Shown here piece by piece: positions 22,991 through 30,535 of a DNA stretch of 38,025 bases. The stretch comes from a virus, in the IMG/VR virus record IMGVR_UViG_3300044695_006068, positions 1-38,025 of that record; one strand, given 5' to 3'. The stretch's first letter is position 1; each line of letters starts with the position of its first letter. The translations under genes and the position numbers were made by a program. Under the pieces are notes generated by a model that saw only the letters and a list, made by a program, of their open reading frames with translations, was not told the DNA's origin and searched no databases.

Positions 22991-23944
22991 TCAAGCCCGG
23001 CGCTTGCCGATCTTGGCCACCGCCTCGGCCAGCGTGTCCGCGTACAGGTGTGCGTAACGCTGCGTGCTGGCAGGGCTCTTGTGGCCGAGCACCTGGCCGA
23101 CGGTGAACAGCGGCACGCCAGAGTTCGCCATCTCGCTGGCCGCGCTGTGGCGCAGGTCATGGAAGCGCACGTCGCCCAGGCCCACCTTGTCGCGGGCGCG
23201 GGTCCAGGCAGCCTGGATGCCGCGCTTGTGGCCGGTCAGCGGCAGAAACTTCAGCAGGTGGCGGATGCGCGGGTGCGGCGGGATGACGCGCGGCTGGCCG
23301 TTCTTGCTGTCGTGCAGCACCAGCAGGCCGTCGACTACCTGCACGGCCCACAGCTCGCCCAGGCGCATGCCGGTGTAGAAGCACACGCGGATGGCGATCT
23401 GCGCCTGCCAGCTGCCGCACGCGCGGCACGCCTGCAGCATGCCCTTGCGCGTGATGTAGGTCTTGCGGGCATTGCGCACCACGGGCAGCAGCATGCGCGC
23501 GGTGGGGTCGGTGTCGGTCAGGCCGTGGCGTTTCCAGGCCCAGCGACACGCCGCCTTGAGCAGCGCCAAGCGGTTGCGCAGGGTGGCCGGGCTGGCGTCG
23601 GACGCGGCGATCACTTCGCGCGCCACATCGGGCAGGTCGATCATGGGCTTGCCCTGCCAAGCCCAGGCGATGGCGCCCAGGTGCTCGGCCGCGCTCTTGT
23701 AGCTCTTGAGGCCGGTCTTGTCGGTCAGGTAGTGCTTGACCGCCTGGTCGATCAGCGGCTCGGCTCGGGCGACGCCAGCCGCAAGCGCGTAGAGCCGCGC
23801 TGTTTCGGCTCGGTCGAACGTGTCAGCCTGGGCTTGACTCCAGCCCTTCGGAAGCAATCGAGTAAGTCGGTGTCGGCGACCTTCAAGATAGCGGTCGAAC
23901 GAGAAACGCCAGCGCTTGTCAGCCTTTGACCAGTAGATCGACAT
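22991..23944 (-). CDS. int: Tyrosine-type integrase
   Basis: A 317-residue site-specific recombinase. The catalytic set is visible: Arg194 (TGMRLGELW), Lys214, His262 and Arg265 (FHDLRHSAASEM), His288 (VLGHKS) and the nucleophile Tyr297 (TQRYAHL). The N-terminal half has a core-binding domain (about 60-145) and a short arm-binding start. It is the last gene of the leftward operon, next to attP, and should insert the phage into the host tRNA-Ser gene. The first 193 bases overlap the excisionase frame, an unusually long overlap. Confidence 0.95.
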   Translation of the reverse strand: MSIYWSKADKRWRFSFDRYLEGRRHRLTRLLPKGWSQAQADTFDRAETARLYALAAGVARAEPLIDQAVKHYLTDKTGLKSYKSAAEHLGAIAWAWQGKPMIDLPDVAREVIAASDASPATLRNRLALLKAACRWAWKRHGLTDTDPTARMLLPVVRNARKTYITRKGMLQACRACGSWQAQIAIRVCFYTGMRLGELWAVQVVDGLLVLHDSKNGQPRVIPPHPRIRHLLKFLPLTGHKRGIQAAWTRARDKVGLGDVRFHDLRHSAASEMANSGVPLFTVGQVLGHKSPASTQRYAHLYADTLAEAVAKIGKRRA

Positions 23945-24129
23945 GATGCAAGGTAGTTGTCGACGTCTTCGGCGCTGAAGCGCATGGCCCCCTCGCCCGC
24001 GCCCAGGCGAAAGCAGGGCAGGCGGCCAGCATACGTCAGGTCATAGACCGCCCGTTTGCTGATGGCCAGCCGGTCGGCCACCTGGCGGGCTGTGAGCAGC
24101 GGCTCAGGCGTGGTCATCGTCATCCCCAT
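23752..24129 (-). CDS. AlpA/excisionase-like HTH protein
   Basis: Up to 125 residues. The N-terminal 60 (LLTARQVADRLAISKRAVYD, AMRFSAEDVDNYLASCR) form a MerR-like winged helix as in AlpA and phage Xis proteins, which bend DNA at att and direct excision. The C-terminal 60 residues overlap the integrase start in another frame and lack an obvious fold, so the functional protein might be shorter. Starts are possible at ATG 24129, 24123 or 24117; GGGGATG precedes the last. It overlaps the previous gene by 26 bases. Confidence 0.75.
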   Translation of the reverse strand: MGMTMTTPEPLLTARQVADRLAISKRAVYDLTYAGRLPCFRLGAGEGAMRFSAEDVDNYLASCRSTGQRLTSAGVSRSTAILKVADTDLLDCFRRAGVKPRLTRSTEPKQRGSTRLRLASPEPSR

Positions 24130-24343
24130 CGACCAAAGTGCCCAGCACCTGCCGCACAGTCACCAGCTCGGCGCGCAAGGTCACCAGCTCGGCCAGCATC
24201 TGGCCGTAGTGCGTCACCAGCTCGCGCCGCGCGTGCTCGGATTCGTCCAGCAGCGCGGCGGCTCGGATCAGCATCACGCAGTCGCGCTGCGTCAGCTTCT
24301 GGCCGCGGCGGAAGGCCAGGGTGCGCAGGCGGGCAGCGCTCAT
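24104..24343 (-). CDS. Small helical protein, unknown
   Basis: A 79-residue protein (MSAARLRTLAFRRGQKLTQR) that is mostly helical, with a coiled-coil middle (LVTHYGQMLAELVTLRAELVTVRQVL) and an acidic end DGDDDDHA. Its start overlaps the stop of the gene before it by 4 bases. It belongs to the leftward early operon; no function is seen. Confidence 0.55.
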   Translation of the reverse strand: MSAARLRTLAFRRGQKLTQRDCVMLIRAAALLDESEHARRELVTHYGQMLAELVTLRAELVTVRQVLGTLVDGDDDDHA

Positions 24344-24606
24344 TTGCCGAACACGCTTTCCAGCCAGCCCGCGTATTCCCGCATGCTGGTCGACAAGATG
24401 AGGCGGCTATCGTCGGAGCCTCGCACGCTGCCGTCGTTGCACTCAAGGCAGGCCATGCTGAACTCAGCCACCGCATCGGCCGCCGCCTGCAGCTTCTCAG
24501 CCGCGCGCAGCGCTGCTTTGCGCCGCGCCGCCTCGGCCCGGGCCTGGGTCTTGCGGTCGCGGTCGCTGAGCCAGTCTTCGCCGGTCATGGTGAGTTGGTG
24601 CGTCAC
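24340..24606 (-). CDS. Small phage protein, unknown
   Basis: Eighty-eight residues from the GTG at 24606, or 82 from the ATG at 24588 (MTGEDWLSDRDRKTQARAEA). The GTG is preferred because GGAGGGG stands 7-8 bases before it and it overlaps the previous stop. A long basic/alanine helix is followed by CLEC and a conserved-looking REYAGWLESVFGK end. One of a series of tightly linked small early genes. Confidence 0.5.
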   Translation of the reverse strand: MTHQLTMTGEDWLSDRDRKTQARAEAARRKAALRAAEKLQAAADAVAEFSMACLECNDGSVRGSDDSRLILSTSMREYAGWLESVFGK

Positions 24607-24794
24607 TTCGGCCCCTCCACATGCGCCCAGTGCGTCACACCCTCGACCACGCCGCCCGTGGCGCAGTCGAACCAGCAGTCGACCTCGTCGTCGTACCAGC
24701 CAGAGAACCATTCGCCCGTGTCGCGACAGCACAGCACGGTGGTTTCGCAGTCGGGCTTTGTAGCCACGGGACTCCAGGTCAGGGTTTCGGTCAT
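24603..24794 (-). CDS. DUF551-like small protein
   Basis: A 63-residue protein (MTETLTWSPVATKPDCETTV) with the DUF551 pattern: a Trp-Pro start, VLCCRDTGEWFSGWYDDE in the middle and VTHWAHVEGPK at the end. Such proteins are frequent in phage early regions; function is unknown. AGAGGAAGG precedes the ATG, and the start overlaps the methyltransferase stop (ATGA). Confidence 0.7.
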   Translation of the reverse strand: MTETLTWSPVATKPDCETTVLCCRDTGEWFSGWYDDEVDCWFDCATGGVVEGVTHWAHVEGPK

Positions 24795-26131
24795 GCCGCC
24801 TTCCTCTCTTGCGCCATCTCGGCAAAGTTCGCCCGCACCAGCGCCTCGGCCATGGGCGGGCACACGCTGTTGCCGATCATGCGCACCTGCGCGTGCTTGG
24901 GCAGGCTGCGGCCCAGGTGGGGGGCGTCGAGCATGTAGCTCTCGGCAAAGCCCTGGGCGCGGGCCAGTTCGCGGGGCTGCAGCATGCGCAGCCCGATGTC
25001 GACTATGCGGAACTGCTCGCCGGCCACGGTGACCAGGGCCATGCGGTCTTTGGTGGGCAGGGTGTGCATCGGCTCGTCCAGGCCGGCCCACTGGCCGCCG
25101 CTGCCGTAGAACTTGACCATGAATGCGGCCACCAGGCTGTGATGGTCCACGCTGGTGACGGTGCCCATCGGCATGCGCAGGTCACTGCCCACGACGCCGG
25201 TGTAGTGCTTGGCCAGGAAGGCCGACACAAGGCAGTGCTCTGCCTTGCTGGTGATCGTGCTCAGCGGCTCGTGCACGCCGCGCACCTTGCCGGCGTCGCC
25301 GTCGCCGGTGTGGCCGATGCGCACGATGAAGGGCTTGGCGGCCTCGATGACGAAGCGGCGCAGCCCTTCGGCCACGCGGCGCAGGGTGGCGTCTGCCAGC
25401 GGGCGCGCACGGTCGAAGATGGACGGGCAGGGCAGGCTCCAGTCGATGCACTGCGCAGCCGTGCGCCAGGGCTGGGGCCGGCCGGGGCCATGCGTGGGTG
25501 TCGGCCACACGATGGGCTGGCCATCGCGCCGCGCCACCAGAAACAGGCGCTTGCGGCTGGTGGGGGCGCCGTAGTCGCAGGCGCGCAGCTCGCGCCACTG
25601 CACAGCGTAGCCCAGGCGCTGCAGGGCGTTGACGAAGGCGCGGAACTCGCGGCCCCGGTTGCGCGGGCAGGGCCGGCCGTCCTGCGTGAGCGGGCCCCAG
25701 GTGACGAACTCTTCCACGTTCTCCAGGCAGATGATGCGCGGCTGCACCGTGGCCGCCCAGCGCACCGCCACCCAGGCCAGCCCGCGAATCTTCTTCTCCA
25801 CGGGCCTCCCTCCCTTGGCCTTGCTGAAGTGCTTGCAGTCCGGGCTGAACCACGCCAGGCCCACAGGCTGGCCGGCGCAGGCTTCGCGCGGGTTCACGTC
25901 CCACACGCTTTCGCACAGGTGGCGCGTCTGCGGGTGGTTGGCCTGGTGCATGGCCACCGCCTCGGGGTCGTGGTTGATCGCGATGTCCACCGGCCGGCCA
26001 ATGGCCCGCTCGATGCCCGACGAAGCGCCGCCACCGCCGGCAAAGTTGTCGACCACCAGCTCGCGGTGCAGGGGGAGCAGGAATTGCTTCAAGCCGCCAC
26101 CTCGCGCAAAACCCCGCCGCAAAAGCAGCAC
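24791..26131 (-). CDS. DNA cytosine-C5 methyltransferase
   Basis: Up to 446 residues. Motif I FAGGGGASSG (30-39), motif IV FSPDCKHFS with catalytic Cys99 (a PDC instead of the usual PPC, as in one phage-associated subgroup), motif VI LENVEEF near 136, motif VIII-like CDYGAPTSRKRLFLVAR, and motifs IX-X with RELARAQGF and MIGNSVCPPMAEAL at the end. It transfers methyl groups from S-adenosylmethionine to cytosine. No restriction nuclease is nearby, so it is probably an orphan phage enzyme that protects DNA or tunes expression. The start could instead be TTG 26092, preceded by GAGGTGG. Confidence 0.93.
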   Translation of the reverse strand: MLLLRRGFARGGGLKQFLLPLHRELVVDNFAGGGGASSGIERAIGRPVDIAINHDPEAVAMHQANHPQTRHLCESVWDVNPREACAGQPVGLAWFSPDCKHFSKAKGGRPVEKKIRGLAWVAVRWAATVQPRIICLENVEEFVTWGPLTQDGRPCPRNRGREFRAFVNALQRLGYAVQWRELRACDYGAPTSRKRLFLVARRDGQPIVWPTPTHGPGRPQPWRTAAQCIDWSLPCPSIFDRARPLADATLRRVAEGLRRFVIEAAKPFIVRIGHTGDGDAGKVRGVHEPLSTITSKAEHCLVSAFLAKHYTGVVGSDLRMPMGTVTSVDHHSLVAAFMVKFYGSGGQWAGLDEPMHTLPTKDRMALVTVAGEQFRIVDIGLRMLQPRELARAQGFAESYMLDAPHLGRSLPKHAQVRMIGNSVCPPMAEALVRANFAEMAQERKAA

Positions 26132-26403
26132 CAGCGCATCCCGCTCTTGCTGAGCAAATTACCGATGATCTGGTAGCTGCCACCACACGCGGTATCCCAG
26201 GAAATAGCGCCGGAGTCTTTGGTCCAGGTGCATTGCTTGACCCCTGCACTGTTACCTTCCGTCCGCGCAGCCTCAGCCGCCGCCTGCGCCACCGCTCGCA
26301 CCCGCGCCGGCAGATCATCCGGCCCGCCGCCCAGCACGCCTGTCACGTGTGCCGGGCTGGCAGACCAGCCCATCAGCTCGGCGATGCGCTGGTCGGTGAT
26401 CAC
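26089..26403 (-). CDS. Small phage protein with zinc-ribbon-like end
   Basis: A 104-residue protein (MITDQRIAELMGWSASPAHV). Cys residues in KQCTWTKD, TACGGSYQ and WCCFCGGVLRE could form a zinc ribbon, a layout shared by many early phage proteins that end in a CxxCGG motif. Its ATG overlaps the stop of the gene before it (26400-26403). Function unknown. Confidence 0.65.
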   Translation of the reverse strand: MITDQRIAELMGWSASPAHVTGVLGGGPDDLPARVRAVAQAAAEAARTEGNSAGVKQCTWTKDSGAISWDTACGGSYQIIGNLLSKSGMRWCCFCGGVLREVAA

Positions 26404-26612
26404 TTCTCACCCACCCGGTGCTGACCGTCGGCCGCTGTAAGCAGCGGACCGAGCAACACGTTGCTTGCGTGGCGGAAGTTCTGGTATCCCGCGGCCTGAG
26501 CCGCAGCGTCCAGCGCTTGGTGATGACGCACGTCGCGCTCGACCTTGATGGTCTTGGCCAAGCGCTTGATGCCGTCCAAGGTGGATGGACGAATGTCCTT
26601 ACTTGCCATCAT
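26400..26612 (-). CDS. Small DUF5623-like protein, unknown
   Basis: Seventy residues (MMASKDIRPSTLDGIKRLAK). The stretch STLDGIKRLAKTIKVERDVR followed by HHQALDAAAQAAGYQNFRHA resembles the N-terminal domain of DUF5623 proteins found in plasmids and phages. It overlaps both neighbours by a few bases. Function unknown. Confidence 0.6.
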   Translation of the reverse strand: MMASKDIRPSTLDGIKRLAKTIKVERDVRHHQALDAAAQAAGYQNFRHASNVLLGPLLTAADGQHRVGEK

Positions 26613-27006
26613 CGGCCCCTTGACTCATCAACCGCGAGCGCAGCTCGTAGCCCATCAGCGGCCACATCTTGGCCACCGCGTTCTGCCGGGCGATCTTGCG
26701 GCCGATCTCGGCGTTGAAGTTCTCCGGGCTGGCGCAAGCCGACTCGCCGGTGACGGTGAAGCCGTTCTTCAGCACGAGGACGCAAAAGGTCAGGAGGGAC
26801 AACGGCGCGGGCGGTGGCGTGGCACTTTCTGCGTCGATGACGCCGCCATTCGCATGAATGCGGTCCAGCGCAGCGCCGCGATAACCGTCTTCAGCCGTGA
26901 AGTAATGCTCCGAGGCGATGTTCGCCTCGATGTCGGCCGGCGTGATGCGCGGCCCCACGTTGGCGCCCTTGGCGCAAATTTCCTGCTCAATGCTGTAAGT
27001 ACTCAT
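26599..27006 (-). CDS. Phage Gp49-like family protein
   Basis: A 135-residue protein (MSTYSIEQEICAKGANVGPR). The second half, LLTFCVLVLKNGFTVTGESA, followed by FNAEIGRKIARQNAVAKMWP, fits the Gp49-like family (PF13876) found in the early regions of many phages and prophages. The reading frame extends upstream to 27189, but the ATG at 27006 begins the conserved part. Function unknown. Confidence 0.8.
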   Translation of the reverse strand: MSTYSIEQEICAKGANVGPRITPADIEANIASEHYFTAEDGYRGAALDRIHANGGVIDAESATPPPAPLSLLTFCVLVLKNGFTVTGESACASPENFNAEIGRKIARQNAVAKMWPLMGYELRSRLMSQGADDGK

Positions 27007-27055
27007 GTCGTCGCTTTCCAGTTGAAGGCGGCCCCGATCGAGGCCGGCATAGGTT

Positions 27056-27886
27056 TCACTTCTCCACCACCCCATGCCAGATGGTCGTGGACAGCTCGGC
27101 CTCGATGGCCTTCCAGACGAAGTTCCCCGCGTCTTCCAGCACCTTGTGCGGGCGCAGCAAGTCGTACCACATGCTGAGCTTGCCGCCATCGGCTATGCGG
27201 TAGCGCAGGCGGGCTTCGACCTGGTAGCGGTCGCCGCCCTCCAACACGGGGATGCCCAGGCTGAAGACCTCGGGCACCATCAGGCGGCCTTTCGCGGCGG
27301 TGCCTTCGATCGACTCCTCGTAAGTGATCTGGTGCTGCCCGTTGGACAGGCGCAGCCCGCTCGCGAAGTTGACCTTCTTCTTGGCCTCGAGGCTGCGGCT
27401 GATCTCCAGCATGTCGGCGGCCGGGGGCATGGCGATGTCGGGCAGGTTGTCTTCGATCCAGGTGGCGAAGGCTTCCTGCGTCATCACCTTGCCGCTCTGG
27501 CTGGTCCAGCGCTGCCATTCCGGCGACAGCGGGCAGTCGAAAACCGCGCGGTCGTCGCGCCAGCCGGCCTCGCCGCCGCGGTGGTCGTTGAAGATGGCCA
27601 CGAAGCTGGGCTTGGGCTCTCGCACGCCGTAGACCTTCGCCTCGTAGCCCGCCACGCAAAGCCCGTTACGCTGCCGCACATAGCCGCAGAAGCTGGCGTG
27701 GTCGTTCAGCCGGACGGTGCCCCGCGGGCGCGCGGGTGTGGCCAGCAGCGCTTCCAGGTTGTGCACCTGTGCGCCCTTGGGCAGCACGACGAAGGGCACG
27801 GCATGCCCAACAAACCGCACCTCGCCCAGGTTCATCCCTGCGTCGATCGCCGCCTGCAGGCCGGTGTCAATGGTGGTGTCGCTCAT
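27056..27886 (-). CDS. DUF2303 family protein
   Basis: A 276-residue protein (MSDTTIDTGLQAAIDAGMNL). The pattern VRLNDHASFCGYVRQRNG, FVAIFNDHRGGEAGWRDDRA, and FATWIEDNLPDI near the middle is characteristic of DUF2303, common next to recombination genes in phages, and possibly involved in homologous recombination. A GTG at 27895 would add three residues. It precedes a RecT-less, exonuclease-containing operon, so a recombination role is plausible but unproven. Confidence 0.85.
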   Translation of the reverse strand: MSDTTIDTGLQAAIDAGMNLGEVRFVGHAVPFVVLPKGAQVHNLEALLATPARPRGTVRLNDHASFCGYVRQRNGLCVAGYEAKVYGVREPKPSFVAIFNDHRGGEAGWRDDRAVFDCPLSPEWQRWTSQSGKVMTQEAFATWIEDNLPDIAMPPAADMLEISRSLEAKKKVNFASGLRLSNGQHQITYEESIEGTAAKGRLMVPEVFSLGIPVLEGGDRYQVEARLRYRIADGGKLSMWYDLLRPHKVLEDAGNFVWKAIEAELSTTIWHGVVEK

Positions 27887-27887
27887 C

Positions 27888-28226
27888 TCACGCACCCCCT
27901 GCCACGCGCTTCAGTTCGCCGGTGGACTTGTCCACCGTGCGCAGGCCCTCGATCTGCATCTGCCGCGGGTCTTCGCGCGTCAGGTTGCCTTCGGGCGTGC
28001 TGAACATGATCGAGGAGCCGCGCTCCTCCTTCGGCAGCTTGAGCTTGATGTCGTCGAACACCTCGATCTGCCCGCCCTTGCCGGGCTTCAGCTGCAGATC
28101 CAGCGTGAGCCGGCCGGCGCGGCCGGTTTCGCCGCACTTGAGCGTCAGCTCGTGCAGGGCCTTGGTGAGGTCTTCGCTCAGCGTGCCAAAGCGCAGCTGG
28201 TTGAGCGTGTCGGTGAATGGCCGCAT
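27888..28226 (-). CDS. DUF2303-partner protein, unknown
   Basis: A 112-residue protein (MRPFTDTLNQLRFGTLSEDL). The centre is predicted beta (AGRLTLDLQLKPGKGGQIEV, IKLKLPKEERGSSIMFSTPE), and similar proteins occur immediately before DUF2303 genes. AAGGAGG sits 8 bases before the ATG, one of the best ribosome-binding sites of the operon, which suggests high expression. Function unknown. Confidence 0.65.
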   Translation of the reverse strand: MRPFTDTLNQLRFGTLSEDLTKALHELTLKCGETGRAGRLTLDLQLKPGKGGQIEVFDDIKLKLPKEERGSSIMFSTPEGNLTREDPRQMQIEGLRTVDKSTGELKRVAGGA

Positions 28227-28294
28227 GGTGGGGCCTCCTTCTGGTGGTGTGCGGCGCCATGCCCGGGCGCTGCGGTCGGGGTGTTGGTGGTGGC

Positions 28295-28867
28295 TCAGGG
28301 GCGCCAGTTGAAGACGCTGGCCCCGGGCAGCGCGGCCGTGTGCGTGATGCCCTTGCGCACCTGGTAGACCACGAACTTGCTGACGCCCAGCCGGTCGGCC
28401 AGCGCTTGCCAGGTCTCGTTGCTGTGCAGGATCTCGTCGCGGATGGCCGGGGTGACCTTGCGGCCGCGCTGGTCCCAGATGCGGCGGCTGGCCAGGCTCT
28501 TGCTCAAGAGGTTCTTGACCTTGCCGGTCTTGCGCAGCCATTCGCCGTGTTGCTGGCGGGTGCCGGCGCGGCTGTGGGCGGGGTTGACGCAGTCGTCCGC
28601 CTTGCAGCAGGCCCGCGCGAAGGCAAAGTGGCCGGGCAGAAGGTCGCTCCCGGTGGCCAGCAGCAGCGCGGCGCGCCGGCCGCGCATGGCCACGCCCAGG
28701 CGCCCGCCGGCTGCGGCAGGGTGTTGCAGGTGGACACGGGGCGAGCCCTGGCTGAAGCTCAGGCGCCAGTGCCAGCAGCCGGTGTCGGCGTCGATGACGC
28801 AGCGCTGGCGCAGGTCTTCGAGCGTCCTGATGCCGCCCAGGTAGGTGCCGGGTGCGTGGGGCATCAT
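28295..28867 (-). CDS. HNH endonuclease-like protein
   Basis: A 190-residue protein. GCWHWRLSFSQGSPRVHLQ followed by CCKADDCVNPAHSRAGTRQQ fits the His-Asn-His family with a zinc-binding-like Cys cluster (CVNPAH corresponds to the CvNPdHL motif of phage HNH proteins). A C-terminal helix-turn-helix (TWQALADRLGVSKFVVYQVR) resembles the DNA-binding part of homing endonucleases. The first catalytic His is unclear, so activity is uncertain. AAAGGGGG precedes the ATG. It may be a free-standing homing nuclease or a host-directed nuclease. Confidence 0.6.
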   Translation of the reverse strand: MMPHAPGTYLGGIRTLEDLRQRCVIDADTGCWHWRLSFSQGSPRVHLQHPAAAGGRLGVAMRGRRAALLLATGSDLLPGHFAFARACCKADDCVNPAHSRAGTRQQHGEWLRKTGKVKNLLSKSLASRRIWDQRGRKVTPAIRDEILHSNETWQALADRLGVSKFVVYQVRKGITHTAALPGASVFNWRP

Positions 28868-29103
28868 GCGCCCCCTTTCGCCGGCAGCTCGCCCAGGGGG
28901 CGGATGTCCCAGTGGCCGAGCTTGCGCATCTGCTCGACGAGGCTGGCGTCGTCGGTCAGGCGCCAGGCTGCGTGCTCGATGCCGATGGTGCGGAAACGCC
29001 AGGCTACAGCTTCGCACGGGCCAGCAAAGCCTTGCTCGAGCTGCTGCAGCGCCCGGCGCAGCACGGTGCTGGTGCCCGCCGGCATCACCTCAAAGTCTCT
29101 CAT
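28864..29103 (-). CDS. Small phage protein, unknown
   Basis: Seventy-nine residues (MRDFEVMPAGTSTVLRRALQ), or 81 from a GTG at 29109. Predicted mixed helix and strand (LEQGFAGPCEAVAWRFRTIG, HWDIRPLGELPAKGGA). It overlaps the start of the HNH-like gene. No family recognised. Confidence 0.5.
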   Translation of the reverse strand: MRDFEVMPAGTSTVLRRALQQLEQGFAGPCEAVAWRFRTIGIEHAAWRLTDDASLVEQMRKLGHWDIRPLGELPAKGGA

Positions 29104-29105
29104 GC

Positions 29106-29192
29106 TCACCCCCCCAGCGGCGCAAACAGCGCCGTCACCAGCACGATCACGATGCAGCAGGCCCAGAAGAGCTCCAGGTCAATCTTGTTCAT
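29106..29192 (-). CDS. 28-residue membrane microprotein
   Basis: A reading frame of 29 codons: MNKIDLELFWACCIVIVLVT then ALFAPLGG and stop. Residues 9-24 can span a membrane, with charged residues only at the N-terminus. AGGAGG stands 7 bases before the ATG, a near-perfect ribosome-binding site. The start lies within the previous gene's last codons, and its stop almost touches the next gene, matching the packed operon. The coding call rests on this site and packing; a role cannot be named. Confidence 0.6.
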   Translation of the reverse strand: MNKIDLELFWACCIVIVLVTALFAPLGG

Positions 29193-29800
29193 GCCTGAGC
29201 CTCCTGTTCACGCGGCGCGCAGCCATCGCGCAAGGCGCGCAGCAGGGCGGCGCAGTGGGCGGCCTGGTGCATGGCGTCGCGCAGCGCGTTGTGCTTGTCG
29301 GCCTCGTCGCGCTCGGGCGCGGGTACGTTTGGAAGCAGCTTGCGCAGGGTGCGCAAATCCCGCTGCTGCCAGTAGGCCCAGGGCACCGACAGCTTGTGGC
29401 GCCCCAGGGCGCCGCGCAGGATCACCAAGTCGAAGTCGATGCCGTTGGCCCAAATCGGGGCACCGGCCAGATCGGGCGCCTGCAGGCGCCAGTTGAATTG
29501 CCTCAGCACCTGTCTTTCGGGCTGGCTACCGTGACCGTCTTGCCGAGCCTGCAGACCACGCAACCCGCGGCGCGCGTGCTCAGGCTGGGTGAGCCACCAC
29601 GCCACTGTTTCGCCGTCGACCGAAGCGCCCTGGCGCAGGGAATCGGCCAAGTCGATGTGCCAGTGGTAGTGCTCGTCGGGCAACACTCCATCGGCTTCGC
29701 TGAAGCGCACCAAGCCAATGCTGAGCATCGCGGCGCTGGGGCCGACGCCCATGGTTTCGATGTCCAGCATGAGCTGGATGGCGCTCTCGTTCACGGTCAC
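29189..29800 (-). CDS. DnaQ-like 3'-5' exonuclease (ExoVIII-like)
   Basis: A 203-residue RNase-H-fold exonuclease. LMLDIETMG (Exo I, Asp/Glu), WANGIDFDLVIL (Exo II, Asp) and HNALRDAMHQA (Exo III, His/Asp) are in order. This family is common in lambdoid early regions and acts on DNA or RNA ends; a recombination or repair role is likely. Start is the GTG at 29800, with GAAGGAG 8 bases ahead. Start overlaps the stop of the previous gene. Confidence 0.85.
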   Translation of the reverse strand: MTVNESAIQLMLDIETMGVGPSAAMLSIGLVRFSEADGVLPDEHYHWHIDLADSLRQGASVDGETVAWWLTQPEHARRGLRGLQARQDGHGSQPERQVLRQFNWRLQAPDLAGAPIWANGIDFDLVILRGALGRHKLSVPWAYWQQRDLRTLRKLLPNVPAPERDEADKHNALRDAMHQAAHCAALLRALRDGCAPREQEAQA

Positions 29801-30297
29801 GTTCTCAACTCCTTCGGTGGCTCAACCACCATCACCGCGGGCCCCATGCCCCCGGCCAGCGCCGCCTTGGTGCGGCGCTCAACAAGTTCCTCGGCCGCGA
29901 ATCGTTCGCTGTGCGTGATGCCGTCCAGCAAGTCCACCCACGCGGCCTGCAGCTCGCGAAGCGCGGCCAGTTCGCCGGCCCGGGCCGCGCGGGTGCCGGT
30001 GGTGCGCTGGCGCTCGAGGATGGCCACGCAGGCTCCCTGCGCCGCGCGCACCACGCCGTCGGGGTCACGCGCCACGCGCTGCAGCACCAGGGCTTCGGCC
30101 AGGTTGATGGCGTCGAAGATCGTGCGCCAAGCCGTCTCCCCGGCCTGGCCGCGGCGCACGTCGTCCAGCGCCATCAACAGCTCCACGGCCCAGCGCGAGC
30201 GGTCATGAAGGCTCAGCAGCGCCGCGCCTTGCAGGGCCACCAGATGCGCCTGCAGATTCACGCCGCGCGGCCGGTAGCGGCTTCGTTTGCGTGTCAT
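29797..30297 (-). CDS. Phage early protein, unknown
   Basis: A 166-residue helical protein (MTRKRSRYRPRGVNLQAHLV) with a basic start and long amphipathic helices (RSRWAVELLMALDDVRRGQA, LRELQAAWVDLLDGITHSER). Similar proteins are widespread in Burkholderiales phages without known function. The longer reading frame upstream to 30525 overlaps another gene and is unlikely. Confidence 0.6.
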   Translation of the reverse strand: MTRKRSRYRPRGVNLQAHLVALQGAALLSLHDRSRWAVELLMALDDVRRGQAGETAWRTIFDAINLAEALVLQRVARDPDGVVRAAQGACVAILERQRTTGTRAARAGELAALRELQAAWVDLLDGITHSERFAAEELVERRTKAALAGGMGPAVMVVEPPKELRT

Positions 30298-30319
30298 GCG
30301 TTTGCCCCTTGACAATGCG

Positions 30320-30535
30320 TCACCACAGCGCGTCCTCCAGCTCAGGCGCCGGCACCTGCCCGCGCAGGTAGCGGCTGGGCAAGCGGGTGCACATGCGGCG
30401 CTGGGCCACCTCGGGCGGCGCGGGAAAGGGCCAGTGCTCGACGATCGGCGCCACACGCAGCAGTCCGCCTTGGCTGCCCGGCAGTTCCAGCGCTTCGCGG
30501 TTGTCTGGCAGGCGCCAGCGGTCACCGGCGCTCAC
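30320..30535 (-). CDS. Small phage protein, unknown
   Basis: Seventy-one residues (MSAGDRWRLPDNREALELPG) with a hydrophobic/proline centre (APIVEHWPFPAPPEVAQRRM). Its ATG overlaps the stop of the HD gene (ATGA). Unknown function. Confidence 0.5.
   Translation of the reverse strand: MSAGDRWRLPDNREALELPGSQGGLLRVAPIVEHWPFPAPPEVAQRRMCTRLPSRYLRGQVPAPELEDALW

Noticed and set aside
24340-24825. Extended 161-codon version of the 82-88 residue gene
   Set aside because: The upstream part is basic low-complexity text in the shadow of the DUF551-like gene; GGAGGGG before GTG 24606 marks the real start.
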